Below, piece by piece: positions 1 through 8,324 of a stretch of 64,000 nucleotides of DNA. Position 1 is the first letter of the stretch, and each line of letters opens with the position of its first letter. Where the stretch lies: NCBI RefSeq assembly GCF_009791395.1, contig NZ_WSZK01000006.1, positions 1-64,000 on the forward strand. The letters are read 5' to 3'. The position numbers were made by a program, and so were the translations under genes. This stretch comes from Halomarina oriensis. GTDB taxonomy: Archaea > Halobacteriota > Halobacteria > Halobacteriales > Haloarculaceae. The notes under the pieces are model-generated. The model ran no database searches. It worked only from the letters and a program-made list of their open reading frames with translations, and was not told the origin of the DNA.

Positions 1-154
1 GCGGCGAGGGCCGCCGCCCGTGCCGTCGCCGAGGACGATTCGGGACGGCGACGTCGCCGTCCCGCACGACTCGGTCGTGACCGTCTTCCCCGACTCCTCC
101 GAGCGATACCTCTCGAAGGGACTCTACGGGTCGTTCGAGGAGTGGCAGGGCTGA
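1..154 (+). CDS. Cysteine synthase family protein, C-terminal fragment (5' end outside window)
   Basis: The frame ending in TGA at 152-154 reads DSVVTVFPDSSERYLSKG followed by LYGSFEEW. This is the typical C-terminus of PLP-dependent cysteine synthase / cystathionine beta-synthase proteins, which make cysteine from an activated serine and sulfide. Upstream of about position 45 the best family-like reading (alanine-rich, AARAAARAVAEDD) lies in a different frame from the tail, so a one-base frameshift near 40-50 is possible. Too little of the gene is visible to exclude a true start or divergent segment. A cystathionine gamma-synthase/lyase-type gene lies 1.9 kb downstream, which fits sulfur amino-acid metabolism. 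Family call is good; intactness is uncertain. Confidence 0.55.
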   Translation, partial: RRGPPPVPSPRTIRDGDVAVPHDSVVTVFPDSSERYLSKGLYGSFEEWQG

Positions 155-188
155 GGCCGGAGCGGGAACCGGTCGCCGTCGCCGTGAC

Positions 189-569
189 TCACTCCTCGGC
201 CGGCGTGTCGGCTTCGAGTTCACGAATCGTCGACTCGAAGTCGAGCGCCCGCCGCGAGGCGGTGTAGCGCGTCCCGTTCGTGGTCGTCTCCACGAGTCCC
301 ACCGACTGGAGCGCCGGGAGGTGGTCGTCCCGGAGTCGTTCCTGAACTTCCTCGAAGGTGAGTCGCTCGTCGTTCCGCGTCCGCTCCCACGCCAGCAACC
401 GGTCGGCCAGGTCGTACACCGGTACGGGGTGGAAGTGCGAGATGAGGTCGTACAGCGCGAACCGACACCGGTCGTCCGTCAAGACGGTCTCGTTCTCGCT
501 GCCGTCCTGTCCGTCGAAGCCCCCAGCTTCCGTGAATTTGTGCATTGGTCTCTCCCCGCAACCTTCCAC
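189..569 (-). CDS. DUF7344-type winged-helix protein
   Basis: A 126-residue acidic soluble protein. Residues about 30-105 form one compact helical domain (RCRFALYDLISHF, then a PVYDLADRLLAWER stretch) typical of the haloarchaeal DUF7344 family, which is believed to be winged-helix and DNA-binding. The start is taken as GTG at 569 because an A/T-rich TATA-like element (596-604) lies about 30 nt upstream; an internal ATG at 545 is an alternative. It is convergent with the preceding cysteine-synthase tail and lies 80 nt downstream of the iron-siderophore binding protein gene on the same strand, so co-transcription is possible. No specific target can be inferred. Confidence 0.8.
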   Translation of the reverse strand: MEGCGERPMHKFTEAGGFDGQDGSENETVLTDDRCRFALYDLISHFHPVPVYDLADRLLAWERTRNDERLTFEEVQERLRDDHLPALQSVGLVETTTNGTRYTASRRALDFESTIRELEADTPAEE

Positions 570-648
570 CGGACCTGCTCGGATAGAGCTACACCTTGTA
601 TATTCAACGGGAACGTCGTTCGGCCGCTCGGTGACGCGCTCGTCGGTC

Positions 649-1905
649 TCAGAACCGGCCAGCGACGACGTCGGCGACCCGCCGGTGGTCGAACAGTCGT
701 TCGTCGGCCGGTAGTTCGGGGTACGGTCCCGAGTCGTACTGCGGCCACTCGCCGAACCGCTCGGGAAAGAGCTGCTTCGCCGTCATCTCCAGTTGGAACA
801 GGTTGAGAACGGGCCCCTGGTAGCGTGCGCCCTGTGCGTAGACGCGGCCGTCCTCGACGGCTCTCAGGTCGCTACCGACCGGGTGGTCTTCGAGCGCCCG
901 TCGTGTCTCGGCCATCGCCCGCCGTGGGTGCATCCCGCCGAGTACGAGGAGAACGTCGGGGTCGGCCGCCAGCATCCCTTCGAGGTCCACCGTGTCGCCC
1001 GAGGAGAGATTCTCGTCGAACGCGTCGGTGACGCCGAACGGCCGAGTGTGGGCCGCGAGGAAGCCCGGAGCGTTGACGTTGTAGGGGTAGATGGACTCGA
1101 CGTCGCTCGCGCCGACCATCGCCACCGTGGGGCGCTCGCTCTCGGGTGGGAGGTCCGTCTCGATGGCCGCCAGCAGGTCGTCGTGGACCGCCGCCAGCGC
1201 CTCGTAGCGCTCCCGTTCCCGGAACACCCGTGCGACCTTCTCGAACTGCTCCCAGAGGGTGTAGTACTCGTAGCCCTCGCGCCACCCCTCCGGCGGCGAC
1301 TGGTTACGGTCGCTGAACGTGTTGCCGAACCACGGACCGACGTTCTCGGCGATCTCCTCGACGTCCGAGCGGCCCCACCCGTCGAGGGCGGCGACGCTCG
1401 CGGGGTCGGCGAGGTGGACGTCGCTGTCCAGTTCGTAGAGATGCTCCTCGTCGACCTGCCAGGAGGAGTACAGGCCGGTCCAGTCGAGTTCGACGCCGTC
1501 GAGTCGTGGCGTGAACTGGTTCCAGAGCGCGTCGTAGTAGTCCGGCGCGTGCATCGCGTTGACGGCGTCGCCCCGTCCGAGCGCGAACGCCATGCCGGCG
1601 TGGTGGGTGAGACGCGTGAAGACGGTCTCGGGGACGCTCTCGAACTCGACCTCGCCCATCGGCGACATCGTGACGCTGTAGGACCGCTCGCCGGAGGACT
1701 GCTCCGTCTCGGGGGCCGGCGTCGGTTCTCCCGTCGACGCCGCGAGGGTGCTCGTCGCCGTGTCTCCGTCCCCTCCGTCGGTCGTCGCGCCCGCTCCGTC
1801 GGTGTCACCCGCACAGCCAGCGAGGAGGCCGCCGGCGAGAACCGCTCCGCCGTGGGTGAGATACTCGCGCCGTGTGGGTGCCCGTCCGTCCGTGTCGTCG
1901 TCCAT
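649..1905 (-). CDS. Iron-siderophore (FecB/BtuF-type) ABC transporter substrate-binding lipoprotein
   Basis: 418 residues. The N-terminus carries a twin-arginine signal (TRREYL, residues 11-16) and a lipobox (LAGC, cysteine 31), followed by a Gly/Asp/Thr-rich linker, as in Tat-exported haloarchaeal lipoproteins anchored outside the membrane. The remainder has the periplasmic-binding PF01497 layout, with a C-terminal ADPDVLLVLGG segment. It would capture an iron-siderophore or related complex for an ABC importer; no permease or ATPase is nearby. The start at 1905 is set by the Tat signal; the reading frame continues upstream without it. Two DtxR-type palindromes lie directly upstream, which supports iron-repressed expression. 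Confidence 0.88.
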   Translation of the reverse strand: MDDDTDGRAPTRREYLTHGGAVLAGGLLAGCAGDTDGAGATTDGGDGDTATSTLAASTGEPTPAPETEQSSGERSYSVTMSPMGEVEFESVPETVFTRLTHHAGMAFALGRGDAVNAMHAPDYYDALWNQFTPRLDGVELDWTGLYSSWQVDEEHLYELDSDVHLADPASVAALDGWGRSDVEEIAENVGPWFGNTFSDRNQSPPEGWREGYEYYTLWEQFEKVARVFRERERYEALAAVHDDLLAAIETDLPPESERPTVAMVGASDVESIYPYNVNAPGFLAAHTRPFGVTDAFDENLSSGDTVDLEGMLAADPDVLLVLGGMHPRRAMAETRRALEDHPVGSDLRAVEDGRVYAQGARYQGPVLNLFQLEMTAKQLFPERFGEWPQYDSGPYPELPADERLFDHRRVADVVAGRF

Positions 1906-1909
1906 GTTT

Positions 1910-1923
1910 TTAGGCCAGCCTAA
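1910..1923. promoter_or_regulatory. DtxR/IdeR-type iron box 1
   Basis: TTAGGCCAGCCTAA is a 6-2-6 palindrome (TTAGGC, 2 nt, GCCTAA) starting 5 nt upstream of the substrate-binding protein start codon. It matches the core of DtxR-family iron-repressor sites. It would overlap the transcription start of a leaderless mRNA, so a bound repressor should block initiation. Confidence 0.7.
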
Positions 1924-1945
1924 TCCAACATAGTCGTTCCGAATT

Positions 1946-1959
1946 TTCGGCTCGCCTAA
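1946..1959. promoter_or_regulatory. DtxR/IdeR-type iron box 2
   Basis: TTCGGCTCGCCTAA has the same 6-2-6 architecture as the box at 1910-1923, with one mismatch in the left half. It sits inside a longer T4/A4-flanked palindrome (1944-1961). The centres of the two boxes are 36 bp apart, bracketing the likely TATA/BRE region of the minus-strand iron gene. Confidence 0.6.
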
Positions 1960-2016
1960 AACACCGCCGCGGCGACGAACGGTAAGAATCACCACGACGG
2001 GCCGCAGACTCGGCGT

Positions 2017-3198
2017 ATGGACGACCAGGACGCTCCCGAGCGAGGGGAGTTCGCCTTCGAGACGCAGGCCATCCACGCCGGTCAGGGGCCGGACCCACGG
2101 ACCGGCGCGGTGATGACGCCCATCTTCGCCAACTCGACGTACGAGCAGGACGCCCCCGGCGACCACCGCGGCTACGAGTACTCGCGGACGGGCAATCCGA
2201 CCCGGACCGCACTGGAGGACAACCTCGCCGCGCTGGAGGGGGCGGCGTACGGCCGGGCGTTCTCCTCGGGGATGGGTGCCATCAACACCGTGATGAACCT
2301 CCTGAGCGCGGGCGACCACGTCGTCACGGGCGACGACGTCTACGGCGGCACTCACCGTCTGTTCACCCAGGTGTACGAACAGTACGACGTGGAGACGTCG
2401 TTCGTCGACACGACCGACCCCGAGGCCGTCGAAGACGCGATGCGCCCCGAGACCGAACTCGTCTGGACGGAGACGCCGACGAACCCGCTCATGCGGGTCG
2501 TCGACGTCCAGGCCGTGGCCGACGTCGCCCACGACCACGACGCGCTCTGTGCGGTCGACAACACGTTCGCCACGCCGTACCTCCAGCGTCCGCTCGAACA
2601 CGGTGCGGACATCGTCAGCCACTCGCTGACGAAGTACCTCGGCGGCCACTCGGACGTGGTCGGCGGGGCGCTCGTCACGGACGACGAGGCGTTGGACGAG
2701 CAGTTCGGCTTCTACCAGAACTCCGTCGGCGCGACGCCGAGTCCCTTCGACTGCTTCCTCGTGCTCCGCGGGACGAAGACGCTGCCCGTCCGGATGGACC
2801 GCCACTGCGAGAACGCCCGCGAGTTGGCCGGGTGGCTCGACGCCCACCCCGACGTGAGCGAGGTGTTCTACCCCGGACTGGAGCGCCACCCACAGCACGA
2901 CGTCGCCGCCCGCCAGATGGACGACTTCGGCGGAATGCTCTCGTTCGAGTTGGACGCCACGCTGGAGGAGGCCTCCGACGTCGTCGGGTCGACCGAGGTG
3001 TTCACGCTCGCCGAATCGCTCGGCGGCGTCGAGAGCCTCATCGAACAGCCAGCGCCGATGACCCACGCGGCCGTCCCGAAGGCCGAACGTGAAGCCGCCG
3101 GCCTCTCGGACGGTCTCATCCGCGTCAGCGTCGGCCTGGAGAGCGTCGACGACCTGCGTGCGGACCTGGACCAGGCCATCGACGGCGCGTTACACTGA
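2017..3198 (+). CDS. Cys/Met-metabolism PLP enzyme (cystathionine gamma-synthase/lyase type)
   Basis: 393 residues, the usual length for PF01053. It has the substrate-phosphate and PLP-contact stretch [11 protein letters not shown] (53-63), SSGMGA (83-88), the PLP-holding DNTFATP (181-187) and the PLP lysine K206 in [13 protein letters not shown]. It would catalyse transsulfuration-type gamma-replacement or elimination on homoserine or cysteine derivatives. Sequence alone does not separate synthase, lyase and O-acylhomoserine sulfhydrylase activities. It is divergent from the iron-binding lipoprotein gene and shares the intergenic region holding the iron boxes. A cysteine-synthase-like gene ends upstream, consistent with sulfur amino-acid interconversion. 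Confidence 0.9.
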   Translation: MDDQDAPERGEFAFETQAIHAGQGPDPRTGAVMTPIFANSTYEQDAPGDHRGYEYSRTGNPTRTALEDNLAALEGAAYGRAFSSGMGAINTVMNLLSAGDHVVTGDDVYGGTHRLFTQVYEQYDVETSFVDTTDPEAVEDAMRPETELVWTETPTNPLMRVVDVQAVADVAHDHDALCAVDNTFATPYLQRPLEHGADIVSHSLTKYLGGHSDVVGGALVTDDEALDEQFGFYQNSVGATPSPFDCFLVLRGTKTLPVRMDRHCENARELAGWLDAHPDVSEVFYPGLERHPQHDVAARQMDDFGGMLSFELDATLEEASDVVGSTEVFTLAESLGGVESLIEQPAPMTHAAVPKAEREAAGLSDGLIRVSVGLESVDDLRADLDQAIDGALH

Positions 3199-3264
3199 GT
3201 GCCGACCACCTCGTCCGGTGACGTGGTGGGACTTTTGTCGTCAGGGTCCCTCGCCCCGGACGTA

Positions 3265-3753
3265 ATGAAGAAGGTCGCACTCGACGAGATTCGCAACGAA
3301 CCGAACCCGTTGAAGGTCCACGAGGTCCGCAAACCCGTCTCGAAGGTGCTCGGGACGGAGGACTTCGCCATGAACTACTTCGAACTCGACTCGGGCGAGT
3401 CGTTCTCCGGCGGCCTCCACACCCACCACGACCAGGAGGAGGTGTTCTACGTCCAGGAGGGGACCGCGACGTTCCAGACCCGCGAGGAGATAGCCGACGA
3501 CACCGAGAGCGTCGAGGTCGGCCCCGACGAGGCTATCCGGTTCGAACCCGGCGAGTACCAGCAGGGCATCAACATGGGCGAGGAGGAGGTCGTCGGCCTC
3601 GCACTCGGTGCGCCCGGCGCGATGCACGACTGGGACGATATCGAGTCGGTCGTCTACTGCCCGGAGTGTGGCGAGGAGACGGGCCACGACCTGGCGATGG
3701 AGGACGGCCGCTTCGAGATTACCTGCGGCGACTGTGGCCACGAACAGGGCTGA
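3265..3753 (+). CDS. Cupin protein with C-terminal zinc ribbon
   Basis: 162 residues. A cupin barrel covers residues about 30-125, with a metal-ligand set around HTHHDQEEVFY (52-62). A C-terminal zinc ribbon follows (C132-x2-C135 and C154-x2-C157). The start at 3265 is preferred over the in-frame GTG at 3199 because the extra residues do not resemble the family and the promoter-like GGTGGGACTTTT (3226-3236) lies 29-39 nt upstream. The function is unknown; cupins bind small metabolites or metals. The zinc ribbon fused to a cupin is seen in haloarchaeal uncharacterised proteins. Confidence 0.85.
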   Translation: MKKVALDEIRNEPNPLKVHEVRKPVSKVLGTEDFAMNYFELDSGESFSGGLHTHHDQEEVFYVQEGTATFQTREEIADDTESVEVGPDEAIRFEPGEYQQGINMGEEEVVGLALGAPGAMHDWDDIESVVYCPECGEETGHDLAMEDGRFEITCGDCGHEQG

Positions 3754-3841
3754 CCGCCACGTCCCGAGTCGTGTCCGCCGGCCGTATTTCGGTCGCTGCG
3801 CAAGCAACAGGTTCGTTCGGGCTGCCGCTCTCCCTATCGGT

Positions 3842-3994
3842 ATGTCACACGACAGCGAATCCGGGGTGCGAGAACCGCCGTTCACCTACGAATGTGTGGA
3901 CTGTGGCGAGCGCCACGAAGCGGACCGGCAACCGGTCGGCTGTCAGGAGTGTGGCGGCGAGATGCGTAACATCAGCGTGTCGAGCGAGCGGTGA
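3842..3994 (+). CDS. Small rubrerythrin-like zinc-ribbon protein
   Basis: 50 residues with a CVDCGE knuckle and a CQECGG knuckle separated by about 15 residues. This is the rubredoxin/zinc-ribbon layout annotated in haloarchaea as a rubrerythrin-like domain protein. It likely binds zinc or iron; the role is unknown. It sits 88 nt after the cupin/zinc-ribbon gene on the same strand. Confidence 0.75.
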   Translation: MSHDSESGVREPPFTYECVDCGERHEADRQPVGCQECGGEMRNISVSSER

Positions 3995-4037
3995 GGGAAG
4001 TGGCGGGTCGTCACTGCGACGGGACCGGAGGGTCGTT

Positions 4038-4508
4038 TCACTCGGTCGTCGCCGTCGGTGACGAACAGAACTGTCGCTTGGCTCCTGCGAGATAGTCGAA
4101 CTCCCCGTCGCCGTGGAGTCGAACGACTCGACTGTTTCCGTCGTGACTGCGGTCTGAGACGGTCGGAAAGACGCGTCTCTCCTCGCCGTCCACACGGACT
4201 GCAAGTCGATAGACTCCCGGCGTACATCCGTCGAACGTCGCCGCTGGAATCCTCTCCCAACTCCCATCGGTTCCGGGGTCTCTCGGCGGCAGTTCGTACG
4301 ATTGCCAGTGGACGACCTCGTCGTCGCGGCGAATCAGTAGGTCCGCTTCGTGAGCGATACTGTCGTGGTTGTTGAGCGCGACTTCGCCGATACGATACGG
4401 CTCGTGACTGAACTCCGTCTCCTCGTCTCTCAGCGCGGAACAACCGGCGAGTGAAGCGAACCCGCTCACACTCGCGGCGAGCAGCCGGCGGCGACCGATG
4501 GAGGACAT
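4038..4508 (-). CDS. Tat-exported lipoprotein of unknown function
   Basis: 156 residues starting MSSIGRRRLLAASVSGF with a lipobox LAGC (cysteine 23), so it should be Tat-exported and lipid-anchored. The mature part (about 30-150) has a beta-rich look: EVALNNHDS, then YRLAVRVDGEERRVF, resembling the conserved haloarchaeal lipoproteins with an Ig-like or C2-like fold. I recognise no catalytic motif. It is convergent with the small zinc-ribbon gene and 48 nt from the mevalonate-pathway gene on the same strand. Confidence 0.78.
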   Translation of the reverse strand: MSSIGRRRLLAASVSGFASLAGCSALRDEETEFSHEPYRIGEVALNNHDSIAHEADLLIRRDDEVVHWQSYELPPRDPGTDGSWERIPAATFDGCTPGVYRLAVRVDGEERRVFPTVSDRSHDGNSRVVRLHGDGEFDYLAGAKRQFCSSPTATTE

Positions 4509-4556
4509 TGGACCGACGTTCGTCCGTTCGAGAATAAGCCTGCTGGGTCGACCGAC

Positions 4557-5525
4557 TCAGAACAGCGATTCGTTCTCGTCCAGCACCTGCGCCGGGCCAC
4601 CGACCTCCCAGACGCGCGTGGGGACGAGTTCGGAGAGTTCGGATTCGACGCGCTTGACGTACTCTTCGGTGGTGTTGACGTACACCGACGCCCCCGTGTC
4701 CGTCGAGAAGTAGACCGGAACGCCGTCCTCGCGCATGTCGCGGACCGCGTTGAACACCTCCAGCGTCTCCGGTTGCCAGTACACCCACCCGGCGGGGCCG
4801 GTCATCGTCGTCGCCGCGAGCGACAGCGAGTCGTGTTCGGCGAGTTCGAACGCGGCGTCGAAGTCGCCGCGATGGAGCGCGTCGCGCATCTCCGCTATCT
4901 GGTCGTGGATGTGCGCGAGTCGCGCCTCGAACATGTGGCTGTCGGCGGCTTCGGCGTGGGCCTGCTCGGTGTGTTTGAACGCCGGGACCTCGCAGGCGAC
5001 GATGCGCAGGTCGTCGTCGAGGGCCGTCGGGATGCGCTCGGCGTAGCAGTCCTCGTCGTTGAGGCCGTCGTAGAGGATGGAGACGCCACCGGTGACGGCG
5101 CGGGCCGCAGAGGAGGAGCCACGGCGGGCGACGGTGGACATCTCCTCGTGGCTCATATCGAGTCCGGCCGCCGCACAGAGCGCGACGGCCGCAGCCGCGA
5201 ACCCCGAGGACGAGGAGCCAAACCCGATGTTCGTGGGGAACGACGACTCGCTCTCGAAGCGAACGCGCGTGTCGATGCCCGCCAGTTCGCGGACGTAGTT
5301 CACGACGTGGTCGACGCGTTCGCGCCCCCGACCGTCCACTTCCTCGCCGTCGATGACGACGCGGTCCTCGTCGAGCGAGTCGTCGAACTCGACGGTCGTC
5401 GTGGTGTTCGACGGGGCAGTACAGACGCTGATGGAGTCGTGATACGGCAGACGCAGGTCGGCGTCGCGCATCCCGTGGTACTTCACGAGGCCCTGGATGG
5501 GGTGGGCGCGAGCGGTCGCTTTCAT
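4557..5525 (-). CDS. mvaD: Phosphomevalonate decarboxylase (modified mevalonate pathway)
   Basis: 322 residues, GHMP-kinase fold. The N-terminal MKATARAHPIQGLVKYHG and the ATP-loop PTNIGFGSSSSGFAAAA match mevalonate-diphosphate-decarboxylase-like proteins. In Haloferax volcanii the corresponding protein acts on mevalonate 5-phosphate, giving isopentenyl phosphate for archaeal lipid synthesis, so that substrate is expected here by homology. The start at 5525 is set by the family N-terminus; the frame is open further upstream but unrelated. It is divergent from a small membrane-protein gene. The partner kinases of the pathway are not in the window. Confidence 0.88.
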   Translation of the reverse strand: MKATARAHPIQGLVKYHGMRDADLRLPYHDSISVCTAPSNTTTTVEFDDSLDEDRVVIDGEEVDGRGRERVDHVVNYVRELAGIDTRVRFESESSFPTNIGFGSSSSGFAAAAVALCAAAGLDMSHEEMSTVARRGSSSAARAVTGGVSILYDGLNDEDCYAERIPTALDDDLRIVACEVPAFKHTEQAHAEAADSHMFEARLAHIHDQIAEMRDALHRGDFDAAFELAEHDSLSLAATTMTGPAGWVYWQPETLEVFNAVRDMREDGVPVYFSTDTGASVYVNTTEEYVKRVESELSELVPTRVWEVGGPAQVLDENESLF

Positions 5526-5628
5526 ACCCGAGGGTCCGGGTGCCGGGTCTTTGCAGTTGCGTTGTCCGGTCGTACCGAGCGCCCCGAACGACCGCAACGG
5601 CGATGTGTCCCGCCACGTCACGAGAGGT

Positions 5629-5931
5629 ATGTCGCTGGTCCTCCCCGTCGTTTTGCTGTTCTCAGCGGCACTCACGGCGCTGCTGGGCTGGACGGTCTAC
5701 CGGGGCGACCCCACGCTCATCTCGGGCTACGACCCCGACCGGGTCGACGACGAGGCGGGCCTGACACGGTTCGTCGGTCGTGGGACGCTCGCAATCGCCG
5801 GTCTGACCGCGGCGTTCGGACTCCTGACGGTGTTCACAACGCCGGACCTGCTCACCGTCGGCGTCTACACCGGACTGGTCGTCCTGATAGCGCTGTGGCT
5901 CGTGGTCGGCACGAGACGGTTCGAGACGTAG
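5629..5931 (+). CDS. Small three-helix membrane protein (DUF3784-like)
   Basis: 100 residues with three predicted transmembrane helices: residues about 3-23, 51-70 and 76-94. After the first helix comes LISGYDPDR, a motif of the DUF3784 family of small membrane proteins. The start at 5629 is preceded by GAGGT 1 nt upstream. Function unknown. Divergent from mvaD. Confidence 0.75.
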   Translation: MSLVLPVVLLFSAALTALLGWTVYRGDPTLISGYDPDRVDDEAGLTRFVGRGTLAIAGLTAAFGLLTVFTTPDLLTVGVYTGLVVLIALWLVVGTRRFET

Positions 5932-5969
5932 AGAGACCGGAGTCCGGTCGAGCGGTGACTACGGCGACC

Positions 5970-7229
5970 TCACGGCCAGGTGCCGCCCTGCTGGTAGGCC
6001 TTGACGACGCGCTCGATGGCGACGACGTAGGCCGCAGTGCGGAAGTTCGGCGTCCCCTTCTCCTCGTAGGCGTCGGTCAGGGCGTCGAACGCCTCGGTGA
6101 TGACGCGTTCGAGTTCGTCGTTGACGCGCTGTTCGGTCCAGTAGAACCGCTGGCGGTTCTGGACCCACTCGAAGTACGAGACGGTGACGCCGCCCGCGTT
6201 GGCGAGGATGTCCGGCAGCACCTCGACGTCGCGTTCGGTGAGGACGTCGTCGGCGTCGGGCGTGATGGGACCGTTCGCGGCCTCGACGACGACGTCGGCC
6301 TGCACGTCCTCGGCCAGGTCGGCGTCGATGGCGTTCTCCAGTGCGGCGGGGATGAGTAGGTCGACGTCGAGGGTGAGCAGTTCCTCGTTGGTGAGTTCCT
6401 CGGCGGCCTGCGAGAACCCGGTGACGCTCCCCGTCTCGTCCTTGTAGTCCTTCGCCGCGGCGGCGTCGAAGCCGTCGGCGTTGTAGATGGCCCCCGAGGA
6501 GTCGCTGGCGGCGACGACGGTGCCGCCGAGTTCCTCCTCGATGAGACGCGCGGCGATGGAACCGGCGTTGCCGTAGCCCTGGACGGCGACGGTCGCGCCC
6601 TCGATGTCCTTGTCGAGGTAGTCGAACGCCTCACGGGCGGTGAGCATCGTCGAGCGACCGGTCGCCTCGACGCGGCCCGCGGAGCCACCGGAGTCGGGAG
6701 CCTTCCCGGTGATGACGCCCGGCGCGGTGGTGTTCTCCAGCGTCTCGTAGGTGTCCTTTATCCAGTTCATCTCGCGCTGGCCGGTGTTGACGTCCGGTGC
6801 GGGGATATCCGTATCCTCGCCGATGATGGGGCGCAGTTCGTTGGCGAACGCACGGGTCAGCCGCTCGACTTCGCCGTCGGAGTACTCGCGGGGGTCGACG
6901 ACGATGCCGCCCTTCCCGCCGCCGTAGGGGATGTCGACGACGGCCGTCTTGTAGACCATCCAACCCGACAGTGCCTTCACCTCGTCACGGCTGACGCCCG
7001 GATGATAGCGGATGCCACCCTTGTAGGGACCACGGTCACCGTTGAACTGCGAACGGAACGCCTTGAACACCTCCAGTGAGCCGTCGTCCATCTCGACCGT
7101 GAGGTTGGTTTCGAGGATTCGCTCGGGGTGTTTCAGCCGTTCGAGGAGGTCCGATCGAACGTCGAGGAACTCGGCCGCGTCGTCGACCTGCTCCTGCAGA
7201 CTCTCGAACGGGTTGGCCTCTTCTGACAT
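5970..7229 (-). CDS. gdh: Glutamate dehydrogenase
   Basis: 419 residues, the hexameric GDH length. The substrate-binding domain carries [11 protein letters not shown] (70-80), the catalytic-region lysine K94 and PYGGGKGG (K106). The Rossmann domain begins at [11 protein letters not shown] (near 217-227), and an [13 protein letters not shown] segment follows. It interconverts glutamate with 2-oxoglutarate and ammonia, linking nitrogen to the TCA cycle; cofactor preference cannot be read here. The start at 7229 is backed by a TATA-like CATACTTAAC (7254-7263 on the complement) 25-34 nt upstream. The CitE-like gene lies upstream on the same strand, 105 nt away. Confidence 0.93.
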   Translation of the reverse strand: MSEEANPFESLQEQVDDAAEFLDVRSDLLERLKHPERILETNLTVEMDDGSLEVFKAFRSQFNGDRGPYKGGIRYHPGVSRDEVKALSGWMVYKTAVVDIPYGGGKGGIVVDPREYSDGEVERLTRAFANELRPIIGEDTDIPAPDVNTGQREMNWIKDTYETLENTTAPGVITGKAPDSGGSAGRVEATGRSTMLTAREAFDYLDKDIEGATVAVQGYGNAGSIAARLIEEELGGTVVAASDSSGAIYNADGFDAAAAKDYKDETGSVTGFSQAAEELTNEELLTLDVDLLIPAALENAIDADLAEDVQADVVVEAANGPITPDADDVLTERDVEVLPDILANAGGVTVSYFEWVQNRQRFYWTEQRVNDELERVITEAFDALTDAYEEKGTPNFRTAAYVVAIERVVKAYQQGGTWP

Positions 7230-7333
7230 ACCCTGCGAGTCGGTGACGCGCCGGTTAAGTATGTCGGAGTTACGACGGTCTTGCCCGCCGAATTCGACGG
7301 TTGGCAATACCTACCGGAACGGTAATGAGTGGC

Positions 7334-8194
7334 TTACTCGGCGTCGTCGTCGCCCGTTTCGCCGTTCGTCTCACCTGCCCGTGCCAGCACCGTCTCCGCC
7401 CGCGTGATGAGCGGCGCGTCGACCATCTCGCCGTCGACGCGGAAGACGCCCTCGCCCCCGTGGTCGTCGCGGGCGTCGAGGACCCGCCGCGCCCACGCCA
7501 CCTGCTCGTCGGTCGGCGTGAACGCCTCGTTCATCACCGGGACCTGTACGGGGTGGATCGCCATCTTCCCGTCGTAGCCGAGGTCACGAGCGAACGCCGT
7601 CTCCTCGGCGAGACGGTCGGTGTCCTCGATGTCGGTGAAGACGGTGTCGACGGCGTCGACGCCGGCGGCGCTCGCGGCCAGCACGACGTGTTCGCGGGCG
7701 TAGAGCACCTCCGTCCCCTCGTCGGTCCGGTTCGCGCCGATGTCCGCCGAGAGGTCCTCCGCACCGAAGGCGACCGCCGTCGTCGCCTCGGCCCCGGCGA
7801 TGGCCTCGGCGTGGAGCACGCCGGTGGCGGTCTCACAGAGCGCGAACACCGGGACGTCGGCGTCGCGTTCCGCGAGCATCGCCGCCAGCGTGTCGACCTG
7901 GTCGGCGGACTCGGCTTTCGGGAGCATCACGGCGTCGAGACGAGCGTCCGTGGCGACGACGGCGTCGAGGTCCGCGCCCGTCTGGTGCGTCGAGACACGG
8001 ACGCAGACCTCGCAGTCGGGGTCGAACGCCGGGTCGGTCAGGACCGCACGGACGGCCGCGCGACCGGCCTCCTTCTCTCCGGGAGCGACGGCGTCTTCGA
8101 GGTCGAAGACGACCACGTCCGCGCCCGTACCGGGGGCCTTGCGCATCAGTTTCGGCCGGTCACCGGGCGAGAACAGCACGCTGCGTCGAGTCAT
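7334..8194 (-). CDS. HpcH/HpaI aldolase / citrate lyase beta-type protein
   Basis: 286 residues with the CitE TIM-barrel signature: SVLFSPGDRPKLMRKA at the N-terminus, ADVVVFDLEDAVAPGEK and VMLPKAES. Haloarchaeal paralogues act as beta-methylmalyl-CoA lyase or malyl-CoA thioesterase in the methylaspartate cycle; others are uncharacterised. The short acidic tail (GDDDAE) is typical of a halophile. The neighbouring glutamate dehydrogenase and a MaoC hydratase 1.3 kb away fit CoA-ester or glutamate-linked carbon metabolism, but which reaction this protein carries out is inference. The start at 8194 matches the family N-terminus. Confidence 0.85.
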   Translation of the reverse strand: MTRRSVLFSPGDRPKLMRKAPGTGADVVVFDLEDAVAPGEKEAGRAAVRAVLTDPAFDPDCEVCVRVSTHQTGADLDAVVATDARLDAVMLPKAESADQVDTLAAMLAERDADVPVFALCETATGVLHAEAIAGAEATTAVAFGAEDLSADIGANRTDEGTEVLYAREHVVLAASAAGVDAVDTVFTDIEDTDRLAEETAFARDLGYDGKMAIHPVQVPVMNEAFTPTDEQVAWARRVLDARDDHGGEGVFRVDGEMVDAPLITRAETVLARAGETNGETGDDDAE

Positions 8195-8324
8195 ACTCGT
8201 CTCGTGGCGGGTCGTGGGCTTCAAACCCCTATATGTGTTGCCGGTCGTCCCCCGCCCCGAGTACGGACGTAGCCCACAACGACGCCTCGGGGGAGCGCCC
8301 AGCGTCGGTCGAGGCTGTCGATAG

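Noticed and set aside
649-3066. 805-codon open frame on the minus strand
   Set aside because: Only 649-1905 is family-like; the rest is an antisense shadow of the cystathionine gamma-synthase-type gene, kept open by high G+C.
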